A stretch of 64,000 nucleotides of DNA, from the NCBI GenBank assembly GCA_041913905.1, contig JAYSEK010000008.1, positions 88,703-152,702 on the forward strand, read 5' to 3'. The DNA is from Roseateles_B sp041913905 (GTDB lineage: Bacteria; Pseudomonadota; Gammaproteobacteria; Burkholderiales; Burkholderiaceae_C). Within the stretch, counting starts at the first letter, position 1. Each line of letters begins with the position of its first letter. Of this stretch, positions 1-8,708 are shown in pieces. The notes below the pieces were generated by a model that was given only the letters and a program-made list of their open reading frames with translations, was not told the origin of the DNA and made no database searches. A program made the translations under genes and the position numbers.

Positions 1-1188
1 ATGAAACTGATCCCCGACATCCTGGCCGACGCCGCGGCCCTGACCGCCCTGCGCCGCGACATCCACGCCCACCCCGAGCTCTGCTTCCAGGAAGAGCGCA
101 CCTCCGAACTCATCGCCCAGCAGCTGACGGCCTGGGGCATCCCGGTCCACCGCGGCCTGGGCAAGACAGGCGTCGTGGGCATCCTGAAGAGCGGCAGCGG
201 CAGCCGCACCCTGGGCCTGCGGGCGGACATCGACGCCCTGCCCATGACCGAGCACAACAGCTTCGCCCATGCCAGCCAGCACCCGGGCAAGATGCACGCC
301 TGCGGCCACGACGGCCACACGGCCATGCTGCTGGCGGCCGCCCAGCACCTGGCCCGGCACCGGAACTTCGACGGCACGGTCTACTTCGTATTCCAGCCCG
401 CGGAAGAAGGCGGCGGCGGCGCACGGGAGATGATCAAGGACGGTCTCTTCGAGCGCTTCCCCATGGAGGCCATGTTCGGCATTCACAACTGGCCGGGCAT
501 GAAGGCGGGCGAGTTCGCGCTCAAGACCGGGCCGGTCTTCGCGTCCAGCAACGAATTCAAGATCACCATCCGCGGCAAGGGTTGCCACGCCGCCATGCCG
601 CATCTGGGCATCGATCCCGTGCCGGTGGCCTGCCAGATGGTCAATGCCTTCCAGGCCATCATCAGCCGCAACAAGAAGCCGCTGGACGCCGGCGTGATCT
701 CGGTCACCATGCTCAAGGCCGGCGAGGCCACCAACGTCGTGCCCGACCATTGCGAGCTGCAGGGGACGGTGCGCACCTTCACGCTGGAGCTGCTGGACCT
801 GATCGAGCAGCGCATGGAGAAGGTGGCGCGCGCCACGGCCGAGGCCTTCGATTGCGAGGTCGAATTCCAGTTCCGCCGCAACTACCCGCCCACCATCAAC
901 CATCCGGCCGAGACCGCCTTCGTGCGCCGCGTGCTCGAAGACCTGGTCGGCCCCGCGAACGTGCAGGAGTTCGAGCCCACCATGGGCGCCGAGGACTTCA
1001 GCTACTACCTGCAGCAGGTGCCGGGTTGCTACTTCCTGATCGGCAACGGCGACGGCGCCCACCGCGTGGGCGGCCATGGCCTGGGCCCCTGCACCCTGCA
1101 CAATCCCAGCTACGACTTCAACGACGAACTGATCCCGCTGGGCGGCTCCATGTGGGTACGGCTGGTCGAGGCGTGGTTCAAGACCTGA
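1..1188 (+). CDS. M20 family metallo-amidohydrolase (hippurate hydrolase / N-acyl-amino-acid deacylase type)
   Basis: A 395-residue M20D peptidase, the usual length for the hippuricase/amidohydrolase group. These are cytosolic di-metal enzymes that cleave N-acyl or N-benzoyl amino acids. Metal and catalytic landmarks are visible: HACGHDGH at residues 99-106, PAEEGGGG at 133-140 with the general-base Glu pair, a GKGCHAAMPH stretch in the dimerisation domain, and AEDFSYY near the C-terminus. The ATG is the first base of the window, so an upstream start or operon partner cannot be excluded. One base separates its stop from the next start, which suggests co-transcription with the DUF1415 gene. 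The exact substrate is not determinable. Confidence 0.9.
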   Translation: MKLIPDILADAAALTALRRDIHAHPELCFQEERTSELIAQQLTAWGIPVHRGLGKTGVVGILKSGSGSRTLGLRADIDALPMTEHNSFAHASQHPGKMHACGHDGHTAMLLAAAQHLARHRNFDGTVYFVFQPAEEGGGGAREMIKDGLFERFPMEAMFGIHNWPGMKAGEFALKTGPVFASSNEFKITIRGKGCHAAMPHLGIDPVPVACQMVNAFQAIISRNKKPLDAGVISVTMLKAGEATNVVPDHCELQGTVRTFTLELLDLIEQRMEKVARATAEAFDCEVEFQFRRNYPPTINHPAETAFVRRVLEDLVGPANVQEFEPTMGAEDFSYYLQQVPGCYFLIGNGDGAHRVGGHGLGPCTLHNPSYDFNDELIPLGGSMWVRLVEAWFKT

Positions 1189-1189
1189 T

Positions 1190-1738
1190 ATGGACAAAGA
1201 ACAAGTGATCCACGAGACCCGCCACTGGGTCCAGAAGGCCGTCATCGGCCTCAACCTCTGCCCCTTCGCCAAGGCGGTCGAGGTCAAGCAGCAACTGCGC
1301 TACGTGGTCAGCGAGGCGGAGACGCCCGAGGCGCTGCTCCAGGAACTGGCTCGTGAGCTGCTCCTGCTGCGTCGCACCGACCCGCAGGAGATCGAGACCA
1401 CGGTGCTCATCCACCCGCTGGTGCTGACCGACTTCCTGGACTTCAACGACTTCCAGGGCGCCGCCGACGCGCTGGTGGAAGACCTGCAGCTGGACGGCAT
1501 CCTGCAGGTCGCGAGCTTCCATCCGGACTTCCAGTTCGAAGGCACCGAACTGGACGACATCACCAATTTCACCAACCGCTCGCCCTACCCCACGCTGCAC
1601 CTGCTGCGCGAGGAAAGCATCGAGCGCGCCGTCGAATCCATGCCGGACACCGACGCCATCTACGAGGCCAATATCGCCACGCTGGAGAAGCTGGGGCTGG
1701 AGGGCTGGAAGGCCCTGGGCCTGAAGACGCGCGATTGA
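1190..1738 (+). CDS. DUF1415 family protein
   Basis: A 182-residue protein matching the DUF1415 family, widespread small cytosolic proteins of unknown function in beta- and gammaproteobacteria. Characteristic pieces are GLNLCPFAK near the N-terminus (a conserved Cys at about residue 24) and the central FHPDFQFEG followed by ITNFTNRSPYPT. No signal peptide or membrane segment is present. The start lies one base after the amidohydrolase stop, so translation is probably coupled. No biochemical role is known to me. Confidence 0.85.
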   Translation: MDKEQVIHETRHWVQKAVIGLNLCPFAKAVEVKQQLRYVVSEAETPEALLQELARELLLLRRTDPQEIETTVLIHPLVLTDFLDFNDFQGAADALVEDLQLDGILQVASFHPDFQFEGTELDDITNFTNRSPYPTLHLLREESIERAVESMPDTDAIYEANIATLEKLGLEGWKALGLKTRD

Positions 1739-1868
1739 GGCCTTCATCAAATCCGGACATCACCAGGAGATGTCCGGATTTGACCGCAAGCCGTCCGCAT
1801 CCGGCGCGACGCCAGGCCGCCAGCCCGGCACCATGAGCACATTCCCAAGCCCAACAAGGAATGCACTC

Positions 1869-2435
1869 ATGAAAACCGCACTGATCTTCATCGACGTCCA
1901 GGAATCCTTCCGCCACCGCCCCTACTGGAGCGAGGCCGAGCTGCCCGCCTACCTGGAGCGCAGCAACACCCTGCTGCTGGGCGCCCAGGCCGCAGGCATT
2001 CCCATCGTGCGCATCCTCCACAACGAGGGCCCCGAGACCCCGGACAATGCCTTCGCCCTGAAGTCCGGCCATGTACGTCCGCTGGACGGTCTCGTCCCCT
2101 ATGAAGCCGCCGCCGAATTCATCAAGCATCGTCACAGCGCACTGGCCGGCACGGGCCTGGCCATCTGGCTGCATCAGCAGGGCATCCAGCGCCTGATCAT
2201 CGCCGGCATCCGCACCGAGCAATGCTGCGAGACCACCACCCGCCATGCCAGCGACGAAGGCTGGCTGGTCGACTATGTCACGGAGGCCACGCTGACCTTT
2301 GCGATGCAGCACGACAGCGGCACGGTGCTGAGCCCCACCGACATCAAGCTGCGCACCGAGACCGTGCTGAAGGACCGCTTCGCGCAGATCTGCACCGTGG
2401 AGCAGGCGCTGGAACGCGCCAGGGCCGTGTCCTGA
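1869..2435 (+). CDS. Isochorismatase-like cysteine hydrolase
   Basis: A 188-residue protein of the isochorismatase/nicotinamidase fold. Family landmarks: an N-terminal hydrophobic strand ending in FIDVQESF (Asp of the catalytic triad), a central Lys region (KSGHVRPLD / IKHRHSALAG) and IAGIRTEQCCETTTRHA carrying the nucleophilic Cys. The frame is open further upstream, but the ATG at 1869 has AAGGA about 8 bases before it and starts with the conserved first strand. It is followed after 22 bases by a GlxA-type regulator, a common pairing in proteobacteria in which the regulator controls the hydrolase. The substrate is unknown. Confidence 0.85.
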   Translation: MKTALIFIDVQESFRHRPYWSEAELPAYLERSNTLLLGAQAAGIPIVRILHNEGPETPDNAFALKSGHVRPLDGLVPYEAAAEFIKHRHSALAGTGLAIWLHQQGIQRLIIAGIRTEQCCETTTRHASDEGWLVDYVTEATLTFAMQHDSGTVLSPTDIKLRTETVLKDRFAQICTVEQALERARAVS

Positions 2436-2457
2436 TCCGACAGGCATACTGGCCGGC

Positions 2458-3438
2458 ATGCGCTCATCCGACACCGCCATCGATGCCGTCTTCCTGGTCC
2501 AGCCGCGCGCCCTGCTGCTGGATCTGGCCGGCCCCGCCGAAGCCCTGCGTCTGGCCAACCAGGCCCTGCAGCGCCAGGGCCTGGCGCCGGCCTTCCGGCT
2601 GCGCTATGTGGCAGCGCAGCCGCTGGCCGAGGGTTCGGTAGGGCTGACGCTGAGCGGCCTGGAAGCCCTGCCGAACCGTCTGCCCGCCGGCAGCTGGCTG
2701 TTCCTGCTCGGCTGCCGGAGTTCGCTGCCCGGCGAAGCGGCGCCGGACAGCGCCGAACGCGCCGACCAGCTGCGCACTTTGCGCTGGCTGCATGAAGTCG
2801 GCGGTGGGCTGCTGGAAGAGGACGGCCGTGTGGTGACCATCTGTTCGGGTGCCCTGCTGGCCGCCGAGGCCGGTCTGCTGCGGCGGCGCCGCTGCACCAC
2901 CCACCACGAGCTGCTGCAGGAGCTGCGCCACCGCGCGCCGGAAGCCGATGTCGTGGACAACCGGGTCTTCGTGCTGGATGGGCCGCTGGCCAGCAGCGCG
3001 GGCATCACCGCCGGCATCGACCTCACCCTGCATCTGATCCAGGCCCGCTGCGGCGACGCCGTCGCCGCCAGCGTGGCGCAGACCATGGTGGTCTACCTGC
3101 GCCGCAATCCGCAGGATCCCGAGCTCTCGCCTCTGCTGGCCCATCGCCAGCATCTGCATGCTGCGCTACACCGGGTGCAGGACGCCGTCTGCGCCCGTCC
3201 CGCCGAGGACTGGACCCTGGACCGCATGGCCGCGGTGGCCCATGTCACGCCGCGCCATCTGGGCCGGCTCTTTGGCGAGCATGCCGGCACGACGCCGTTG
3301 CGCTACCTGCAGTCCATACGCCTGGAACTGGCGGAGCGGGCACGCCAGAAGGGCGCCAGCCTGGCCGAGGCGGCGCAGAGCGCCGGATTCAGCTCCGAAC
3401 AGCAGTGGCGCCGGACGCGGCGGGCGCTCGCGCCCTAG
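2458..3438 (+). CDS. GlxA/FtrA-like transcriptional regulator (DJ-1/PfpI domain plus AraC HTH)
   Basis: A 326-residue two-domain regulator. Residues ~10-190 form a DJ-1/PfpI-like amidotransferase domain with the nucleophile-elbow segment VVTICSGALLAAEAG (Cys129). Residues ~225-320 form an AraC-type DNA-binding domain with the double helix-turn-helix (MAAVAHVTPRHLGRLF and the second helix around LAEAAQSAGFSSEQQWRR). In this family the N-terminal domain is normally a ligand sensor rather than an enzyme. Its position directly after the isochorismatase-like gene suggests it regulates that gene. The inducer is not known. Confidence 0.88.
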   Translation: MRSSDTAIDAVFLVQPRALLLDLAGPAEALRLANQALQRQGLAPAFRLRYVAAQPLAEGSVGLTLSGLEALPNRLPAGSWLFLLGCRSSLPGEAAPDSAERADQLRTLRWLHEVGGGLLEEDGRVVTICSGALLAAEAGLLRRRRCTTHHELLQELRHRAPEADVVDNRVFVLDGPLASSAGITAGIDLTLHLIQARCGDAVAASVAQTMVVYLRRNPQDPELSPLLAHRQHLHAALHRVQDAVCARPAEDWTLDRMAAVAHVTPRHLGRLFGEHAGTTPLRYLQSIRLELAERARQKGASLAEAAQSAGFSSEQQWRRTRRALAP

Positions 3439-3520
3439 CACAACCTGTCATGCCCTCAGTCAAGCAGGCGCCATTGGCATCTGTTAACTTGGCGACTCAC
3501 AACGATCAGAGGAGCCCCCC

Positions 3521-5071
3521 TTGAACAACTGGCTACAGCGACTGCAAGCGCTGGACCGCGAGCGACTGCAAGGCATGCGTCGCGGCGTGGAGAAGGAAAG
3601 CCTGCGCACCCTGCCGGACGGCTCCCTGGCAATGACCCCGCACCCGCAAGGACTGGGCTCGGCGCTGACCCATCCTCATGTCACCACCGACTTCAGCGAA
3701 AGCCAGCTGGAGCTGATCACCGGCGTGCACGCCACGGCGGAGTCCTGCGAAGCCGAGCTGACCGAAATCCACCAGGCCGTCGATGCCCTGCTGGGCGAGG
3801 AAACCATGTGGGCCTCCAGCATGCCCTGCTTCCTGCCTGCCGACGAGACCATTCCCATCGGTCGCTATGGCAACTCCAACATCGGACGCGCCAAGAGCGT
3901 CTATCGCATGGGCCTGGGCCATCGCTACGGCCGGCGCATGCAGACCATCTCCGGAATCCACTACAACTGGTCCCTGCCTGGCGTCGGCAGCGAGCAGTAC
4001 TTCGCGCTGATCCGCAATTTCCGCCGCCACAGCTTCCTGCTGCTGCTGCTCTTCGGTGCTTCGCCGGCCTTGTGTTCCAGCTTCGTCGAAGGGCGCGACC
4101 ACGGCCTCCAGCCTTTCCCGGCGCATGCCGGGGGCACGCCCGCATCCCATCCTTGCGGCACCCTGCACCTGCCTCACGCCACCTCGCTGCGCATGGGCCG
4201 GCTGGGCTACCAGAGCGACGCCCAAGCCACCCTGGCCGTCAGCTACAACAGCCTGGAGGGCTACGCCGCCTCCCTGCAGGATGCCCTGCTGCGCCCCTAT
4301 CCGGCCTATGAGGCCATCGGCATCACGAACCCCGGCGGCGAATACAACCAGCTCTCCACCAGCCTGCTGCAGATCGAGAACGAGTTCTACGGCACCATCC
4401 GGCCCAAGCGCGTGATCCGCAGCGGCGAGCGCCCCTTGCATGCCTTGCGCGAGCGGGGCGTGGAGTACGTCGAAGTCCGCTGCATGGACCTGGATCCCTT
4501 CGAGCCCGTGGGCATCAGCGCCAACACCATGCGCTTCCTGGACTTGTTCCTGCTGCACTGCCTGCTGTCCGACAGCCCGCCGGACACGCCCGCCGAGATC
4601 GCCGCCCTGGCGCGCAACCAGCAGCTGACGGCCTCCCGCGGCCGTGAGCCCGGCCTGCAACTGGAACGTGCCGGCCAGCCTGTGCTGCTGCGCGACTGGG
4701 CTGCCGAGTTGCTGGACGAGTTGCAGCCGCTGGCGGCGCATCTGGACCAGCAGTTGGGCAGCGATGCCTATGCCCAGGCGCTGGCAGCGGCGCGCGGGCG
4801 TTTCGAGCACCCCGAGCAACTGCCCTCGGCGCGGGTTTTGCAGGCCATGGCGCGCGAGTTCCAGCACTCGCACCTCCGATTCATCACGCACTGCTCACAG
4901 CAGGCGCGGGTCCATCTGCGGGCCCAGCCGCTGAGCGCCGAGCGCCAGCAGGCCTTCGCCGAGGCCGCACGCGACTCGCTGGCCGAGCAGGCCGCCGTCG
5001 AGGCCGCGGACACGCTGTCCTTCGAGGCCTTCCGGCAGCAATACCTGGCCCCCTCACAACTGCAGCCCTGA
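3521..5071 (+). CDS. gshA: Glutamate-cysteine ligase (gamma-glutamylcysteine synthetase)
   Basis: A 516-residue protein, close to the E. coli GshA length (518), catalysing the ATP-dependent first step of glutathione synthesis. Recognisable regions are GVEKESLRT near the N-terminus (metal/substrate Glu), SQLELITGVH, ISGIHYNWSLP, LLFGASPAL and the downstream YNQLSTSLLQIENEFY. The start is TTG at 3521, preceded by AGAGGAG at 3508-3514; no in-frame ATG gives the conserved N-terminus. The gene appears monocistronic: about 80 bases from the preceding regulator and followed by a gene-free stretch. Confidence 0.95.
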   Translation: MNNWLQRLQALDRERLQGMRRGVEKESLRTLPDGSLAMTPHPQGLGSALTHPHVTTDFSESQLELITGVHATAESCEAELTEIHQAVDALLGEETMWASSMPCFLPADETIPIGRYGNSNIGRAKSVYRMGLGHRYGRRMQTISGIHYNWSLPGVGSEQYFALIRNFRRHSFLLLLLFGASPALCSSFVEGRDHGLQPFPAHAGGTPASHPCGTLHLPHATSLRMGRLGYQSDAQATLAVSYNSLEGYAASLQDALLRPYPAYEAIGITNPGGEYNQLSTSLLQIENEFYGTIRPKRVIRSGERPLHALRERGVEYVEVRCMDLDPFEPVGISANTMRFLDLFLLHCLLSDSPPDTPAEIAALARNQQLTASRGREPGLQLERAGQPVLLRDWAAELLDELQPLAAHLDQQLGSDAYAQALAAARGRFEHPEQLPSARVLQAMAREFQHSHLRFITHCSQQARVHLRAQPLSAERQQAFAEAARDSLAEQAAVEAADTLSFEAFRQQYLAPSQLQP

Positions 5072-5484
5072 GGCGACAGGCCCCTCGCGTCCTCAGCGCC
5101 ATGGCAGATTGAGCTGGTGGCCCGCCCACGAGGGCCAGGTCTTGTCGCCCTGCCGCCAGGGTCAGGTCAGCCATCCACGCCCGCTGTGGACAAGTTTGTG
5201 GGCGGCGCGGTGAGGAGCAGGCCAAGTCCTTGATTCACAAGGGGCGCGAAGACTTTGCTGCTTTTTTGCGCAGGGGACGGGTCAGGGCGCCGCACGCAAG
5301 GCCTCCGGCGCCCCTTCGGCAATGGCCTGCACGCGACGGCCAGCCCCGCACTCCGGGCCCAGCTGACCTCGCTGCCCAGCTGGATCATCGGCGGCTCCGG
5401 CCAGCTGGCCTTGCTGCGGGCGGCGGTGGGACTGCATTGGCGAACCCGGACCGCGAGCCGGGATCGCGCCAGCGAGCAGCCGGC
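5072..5484. other. Gene-free stretch between gshA and the phosphotransferase gene
   Basis: About 410 bases between convergent genes. Open frames of 60-150 codons exist on both strands, but none has a ribosome binding site, family resemblance or internal consistency. I see no clear terminator hairpin with a T-run, no repeat and no RNA gene. Confidence 0.5.
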
Positions 5485-6462
5485 TCAGTGAGCCGTCAGC
5501 CAGCCCATGGCCGAGGCGATCAGCCCGCGCGAGGTGACCAGCACCTCGTAGCTGCCGTAGTGGCGGAAGTAGCACTCCACGTGCATCACCAGCCCCAGAT
5601 GCAGCGTGTAGAGCCAGCAGCGCCGCATCTCATCGGTGCTGAATTCCGTCTTGCCGTAGCCTCGCATGGCTTCGGTGACGCCCGCCCATGAGAGCGGCCG
5701 GAACTGGGCCTCCATCAAGGGATCGGCCCACAAGGCTCGCTCGAAATCGATGATGCCGCTGATGCGCCCCTCCTTCACAAAGAAGTTCGGATTCCAGCCA
5801 TCCCAATGAACGAGGTGGGGCGTCCGGACCTCGTCCAGCGCGTCGAGATGCCGATGGATCGCCGCCCAGATCTGCTCGGGGCTGTATTCGAAGACGACCG
5901 CCTTGCTCTGGGCGTCGTCCATCACCGCCTGCAGGATCTTGAAGAAGGCGTCCTTCCATGCGGCGGCACGCAGCCCGGGATGGCCCGGGTATCCAAACCA
6001 GGGCCCTTCGAAGCGGTTCACCTCGCGGATGATCTGCCCGATCTCGCGCTCCAGTCGCGCCAGCAGCTGCGGCTCCAGCCTGGCGTGGACATGCTCGAGG
6101 TTGTCGCCGCCGACCTTCTCCATGAAGAAGTAGCTGGCATCACAGATCGCCCGCGACTCGTCATAGAAGTAGATCTTCGGGACGGGAATCCGCGGGTTGC
6201 CTGCCGCCAGCCGCATCATCGCGACTTCCGTGGCCATCAGGTCACGCTCGTAGCGCATGACCTCGGCGTCCGCATGAGGCGCGATCTTCAGGATGACTTC
6301 ACGACCGTCGGCCAGCACCAGTGCGTAGGCGGCGTTGAACCATCCGTCCTTCAGCTCGCGCACGGCCGCCTCGCCCGCAGCCAGGCCGACAGGGCCGAAT
6401 GCCTTCGCCACCAGGGCAGCGATCTGCTCGCGGCCTTTCGAGTTCTTCGTTCTGCTTTCCAC
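5485..6462 (-). CDS. APH-like phosphotransferase family protein
   Basis: A 325-residue protein of the aminoglycoside phosphotransferase/choline kinase fold. The N-lobe carries VILKIAPH (ATP-binding Lys). The catalytic segment HWDGWNPNFFV corresponds to the HxDxxxxN loop, followed by ISGIIDFERALWADP, whose Asp is the metal ligand of the DFG-equivalent. I chose the GTG at 6462 because GGCGGAG lies 5-6 bases upstream; an in-frame GTG at 6495 has no such site. Proteins of this class phosphorylate small molecules; a true resistance role is not implied. This is the last core-like gene before the accessory region. Confidence 0.8.
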   Translation of the reverse strand: MESRTKNSKGREQIAALVAKAFGPVGLAAGEAAVRELKDGWFNAAYALVLADGREVILKIAPHADAEVMRYERDLMATEVAMMRLAAGNPRIPVPKIYFYDESRAICDASYFFMEKVGGDNLEHVHARLEPQLLARLEREIGQIIREVNRFEGPWFGYPGHPGLRAAAWKDAFFKILQAVMDDAQSKAVVFEYSPEQIWAAIHRHLDALDEVRTPHLVHWDGWNPNFFVKEGRISGIIDFERALWADPLMEAQFRPLSWAGVTEAMRGYGKTEFSTDEMRRCWLYTLHLGLVMHVECYFRHYGSYEVLVTSRGLIASAMGWLTAH

Positions 6463-6610
6463 AGGATCTCCGCCAAGAAGCCAGGCCGGGCGCACGCATC
6501 ATAAATACGCAAGGTCATCCGCTGTCGAGTCTCGCAGAGTTCTGAACCCGACATCCCTCAGGGACAACAGCTTAGCGGCAATCGATTCACAAAGCCTTGA
6601 ACTCGTCATT

Positions 6611-6661
6611 CGCTTAACTTTGAATTTTCACGAAATCTCGTCGCCTAACTTTGAATTTTTA
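6611..6661 (+). repeat. Pair of ~20-bp direct repeats, possibly an IS end remnant
   Basis: Two near-identical copies, CGCTTAACTTTGAATTTTCA at 6611-6630 and CGCCTAACTTTGAATTTTTA at 6642-6661 (18 of 20 match), spaced 31 bases apart in AT-rich sequence unlike its surroundings. Tandem motifs of this kind occur at the ends of IS21-family elements as transposase-binding sites. That assignment is my inference from memory of such ends; no istA/istB gene is present. Confidence 0.35.
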
Positions 6662-6752
6662 CCACTCGCCACGGCCACTATCTAGGCCGTGCCTGCAAGC
6701 ACAGGACACGATACAGCTTGCCGATGCCGCACGAGCAACGCAAACTGCCAAG

Positions 6753-7109
6753 ATGAGATCAACACGCCGCGCGAGCTTGGGCCGACCGACGAAATCCCGC
6801 CCCTTCAGCTACATCCGTAATGACGGGTCTGTCACTCTGCCTCCTGAACTCGCCGACTTTCGCCTCGGACAACGCGTCTACTTCTTTGTCCAAGGCCAGT
6901 CGGTCAGCATCTCGGGACGTCCAAAGCGCAGTTGCGCAGGTCGGTTGATTTCCAGGCGCATAGAGCGCGCAGTTCGCAGCCTTACCGCATATGGTCCACA
7001 CTGCCGTTCGCACCTGGCTCGATCAGGGCACTGCGCAAGTCATCGGCGGCACTTGACTGGCCTAGCCCATGTGGGGGACGAAGGCCCGCCCGCCCCGCCT
7101 TCAGGCTAA
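6753..7109 (+). CDS. Small hypothetical protein
   Basis: A possible 118-residue basic protein. The middle section is convincing protein sequence (RPFSYIRNDGSVTLPPELAD, then FRLGQRVYFFVQGQSVSISG and a following basic segment), suggesting a small beta-rich fold, perhaps AbrB-like. The last ~40 residues are low quality and the real gene may be truncated there. The ATG at 6753 lacks a good ribosome binding site. It lies in a remnant-rich zone next to the possible IS end. Function unknown. Confidence 0.4.
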   Translation: MRSTRRASLGRPTKSRPFSYIRNDGSVTLPPELADFRLGQRVYFFVQGQSVSISGRPKRSCAGRLISRRIERAVRSLTAYGPHCRSHLARSGHCASHRRHLTGLAHVGDEGPPAPPSG

Positions 7110-7643
7110 GAGCCAGTCGCTTGCGGTAGACCAGCGTTTGACGGACAGGCGTTGATCAGATCAACTCCCTGCAGGTCTCAACATGCCAAAGTTGCCAAGT
7201 GACACGTATTCGCATTGCCTCCGGAACATCTGTGGACGTCTCCAGCGAACTGCTGGAGAAGGCGGCGAGAGCATTTCCCAAGTACCTTACCGCTGAACGT
7301 GTTTCGGAATTGGTGGCATCAGAGCCCCCCACGCATCAGGAGCTTTGCTCGGCCTCGTAAGGTTGCCAGATGCGGGTAAAAACCTGCCTCTTGCCGATTC
7401 AGGCAGAACGACTATGTAGCCTTCAACTCGGACCTCCGTCTTGGCGGTACGGCGGGAATGGGGCAGGTCAATTGGGCAGTGCGCTCCGGATTGACAATAG
7501 GTGCTACCGCATTCTGACGGTCTGACAGTGTGTTCTATGGCGGAGGCATCCCGGTTCTCTCGACCCGGTTGGCCACCGCGCTTGGTATTTCCACCGAACG
7601 AGAGTCGGCCCTAACGAGGCGGCCCGCAAAAGGGGAGCATCGC
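7110..7643. other. Mostly gene-free stretch before the WYL regulator
   Basis: About 530 bases that look like decayed accessory DNA. It contains one short plausible ORF, listed separately at 7199-7360. A GTCAAT (7467-7472) ... ATTGAC (7490-7495) inverted pair lies about 150 bases before the WYL gene start and overlaps a TTGACA at 7491-7496, so it could be a promoter/operator. Nothing else is recognisable. Confidence 0.4.
7199..7360 (+). CDS. Very small hypothetical protein (53 aa)
   Basis: A GTG-initiated 53-codon frame. It encodes MTRIRIASGTSVDVSSELLE, followed by a helical stretch (KAARAFPKYLTAERVSELVA) and a short tail. The composition looks like real protein with amphipathic helices, but there is no convincing ribosome binding site and I recognise no family. 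It may be the stump of a larger gene. Confidence 0.25.
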   Translation: MTRIRIASGTSVDVSSELLEKAARAFPKYLTAERVSELVASEPPTHQELCSAS

Positions 7644-8636
7644 GTGTCCAAGGTCAGCATCGAGCGCATTACCAAAATCGTGCGCCTCATCCGGAAGCGT
7701 CGGGCAGCACCGATGGCCTATCTGATGAACGAACTGGAAGTCTCCCAGGCGTCGGTCAAGCGCGACCTGGACTTCCTTCGTGACCGACTGGGGTGCCCGC
7801 TGGAGTGGGACCGGAAGAAGCGCGGCTGGGTGATCCGGGACGACCTAGCCGAGGGCGGCCGGTTCGAGCTGCCTGGTGTATGGTTTGACTCATCAGAAGT
7901 GTTTGCGCTGCTTACCATGCTCCACTTGGTCGAGGGGGTCCAGCCCGGACTCCTTGAGGAGCACGTCGGCCCGCTGAAGACTCGCCTCCGCAGCATGCTC
8001 GCGGAAGGTACCAAGTCCGCCCGGCCCATAGAGCGCAAGCTCAAGCTGATTCACTTCGCGCCGCGCAAGGTCGAGCCCAAGCACTTTCAGACCACTGCCG
8101 GAGCGCTGTTGTCGGGCAAGCGCCTTCGCCTGCAGTACTGGAACCGTGACAGGAGGGAATCGTCCGACCGCGAGATTTCCCCGCAGCAGCTCGTGCACTA
8201 CCGAGAGAACTGGATTCTCGACGCCTGGTGCCACCAGAAAAATGCTCTCCGGTCGTTCGCGCTGGAATCAATCCAGTCCGTCCAGGTTCTGGCCGAGCAC
8301 GCGATTGAAGTCAGCCAGCAGGAGATGCAAGACCACTTCCGCAGCGGCTACGGCATCTTCGCGGGCGCGGCCAAGCACCGGGCGCGCCTGAAGTTCACGC
8401 CGGAGCGGGCGCAGTGGGTGGACAAGGAGACGTGGCACCACGACCAGTCCAGCGAGCGGCTCGTCGACGGAAGCTACGTCTTGGAAGTGCCCTACTCCAA
8501 CGACCAGGAACTGGTCATGGACCTGCTGCGGCACAGCCCCGAGGTTGAAGTGCTCGGCCCGCCTGAGCTGCGCGCGCGGCTGTACGCCGCCTTGTGCGCC
8601 GCAGCATCGAAAAACCGCCCGGCTGAAGTTCAGTAG
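7644..8636 (+). CDS. WYL domain-containing transcriptional regulator (HTH plus WYL)
   Basis: A 330-residue regulator. Residues ~1-65 form a DeoR/HTH_11-type winged helix (MAYLMNELEVSQASVKRDLD). A linker follows, then a WYL domain containing the ligand-binding signature (ENWILDAWCHQKNALRSFAL) and a C-terminal WCX-like extension. WYL proteins of this architecture (BrxR/CapW class) often repress phage-defence operons and respond to nucleic-acid or nucleotide ligands. GTG at 7644 is chosen because GGGGAG lies 6 bases upstream; the open frame from 7530 has no such support. A perfect palindrome overlaps its stop codon. Confidence 0.85.
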   Translation: MSKVSIERITKIVRLIRKRRAAPMAYLMNELEVSQASVKRDLDFLRDRLGCPLEWDRKKRGWVIRDDLAEGGRFELPGVWFDSSEVFALLTMLHLVEGVQPGLLEEHVGPLKTRLRSMLAEGTKSARPIERKLKLIHFAPRKVEPKHFQTTAGALLSGKRLRLQYWNRDRRESSDREISPQQLVHYRENWILDAWCHQKNALRSFALESIQSVQVLAEHAIEVSQQEMQDHFRSGYGIFAGAAKHRARLKFTPERAQWVDKETWHHDQSSERLVDGSYVLEVPYSNDQELVMDLLRHSPEVEVLGPPELRARLYAALCAAASKNRPAEVQ

Positions 8637-8652
8637 GTCACTCTTTGACCTA
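8634..8652 (+). promoter_or_regulatory. Perfect palindrome, candidate operator of the WYL regulator
   Basis: TAGGTCA-CTCTT-TGACCTA is a perfect 7-bp inverted repeat with a 5-base centre. It begins at the stop codon of the WYL gene and overlaps a TTGACC that could be a -35 box for the downstream genes. A location between a regulator gene and its probable target operon suits an operator. Binding is inferred only. Confidence 0.45.
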
Positions 8653-8677
8653 GTGCCCTCGCAAGAATGCCTTCCAT

Positions 8678-8696
8678 GCTTGGGATAGGTCCAAGC
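8678..8696 (+). promoter_or_regulatory. Second palindrome in the same promoter region
   Basis: GCTTGG-GATAGGT-CCAAGC is a perfect 6-bp inverted repeat immediately before the AAGGAG ribosome binding site of the 92-residue gene. It could be a second regulator site or an RNA hairpin that affects translation. It has no T-run, so it is not a terminator. Confidence 0.35.
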
Positions 8697-8708
8697 AAGG
8701 AGTGCACG

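Noticed and set aside
6959..7061. Short frame reading MVHTAVRTWLDQGTAQVIGG
   Set aside because: Only about 21 codons, overlaps another candidate, no ribosome site; not listed as a gene.
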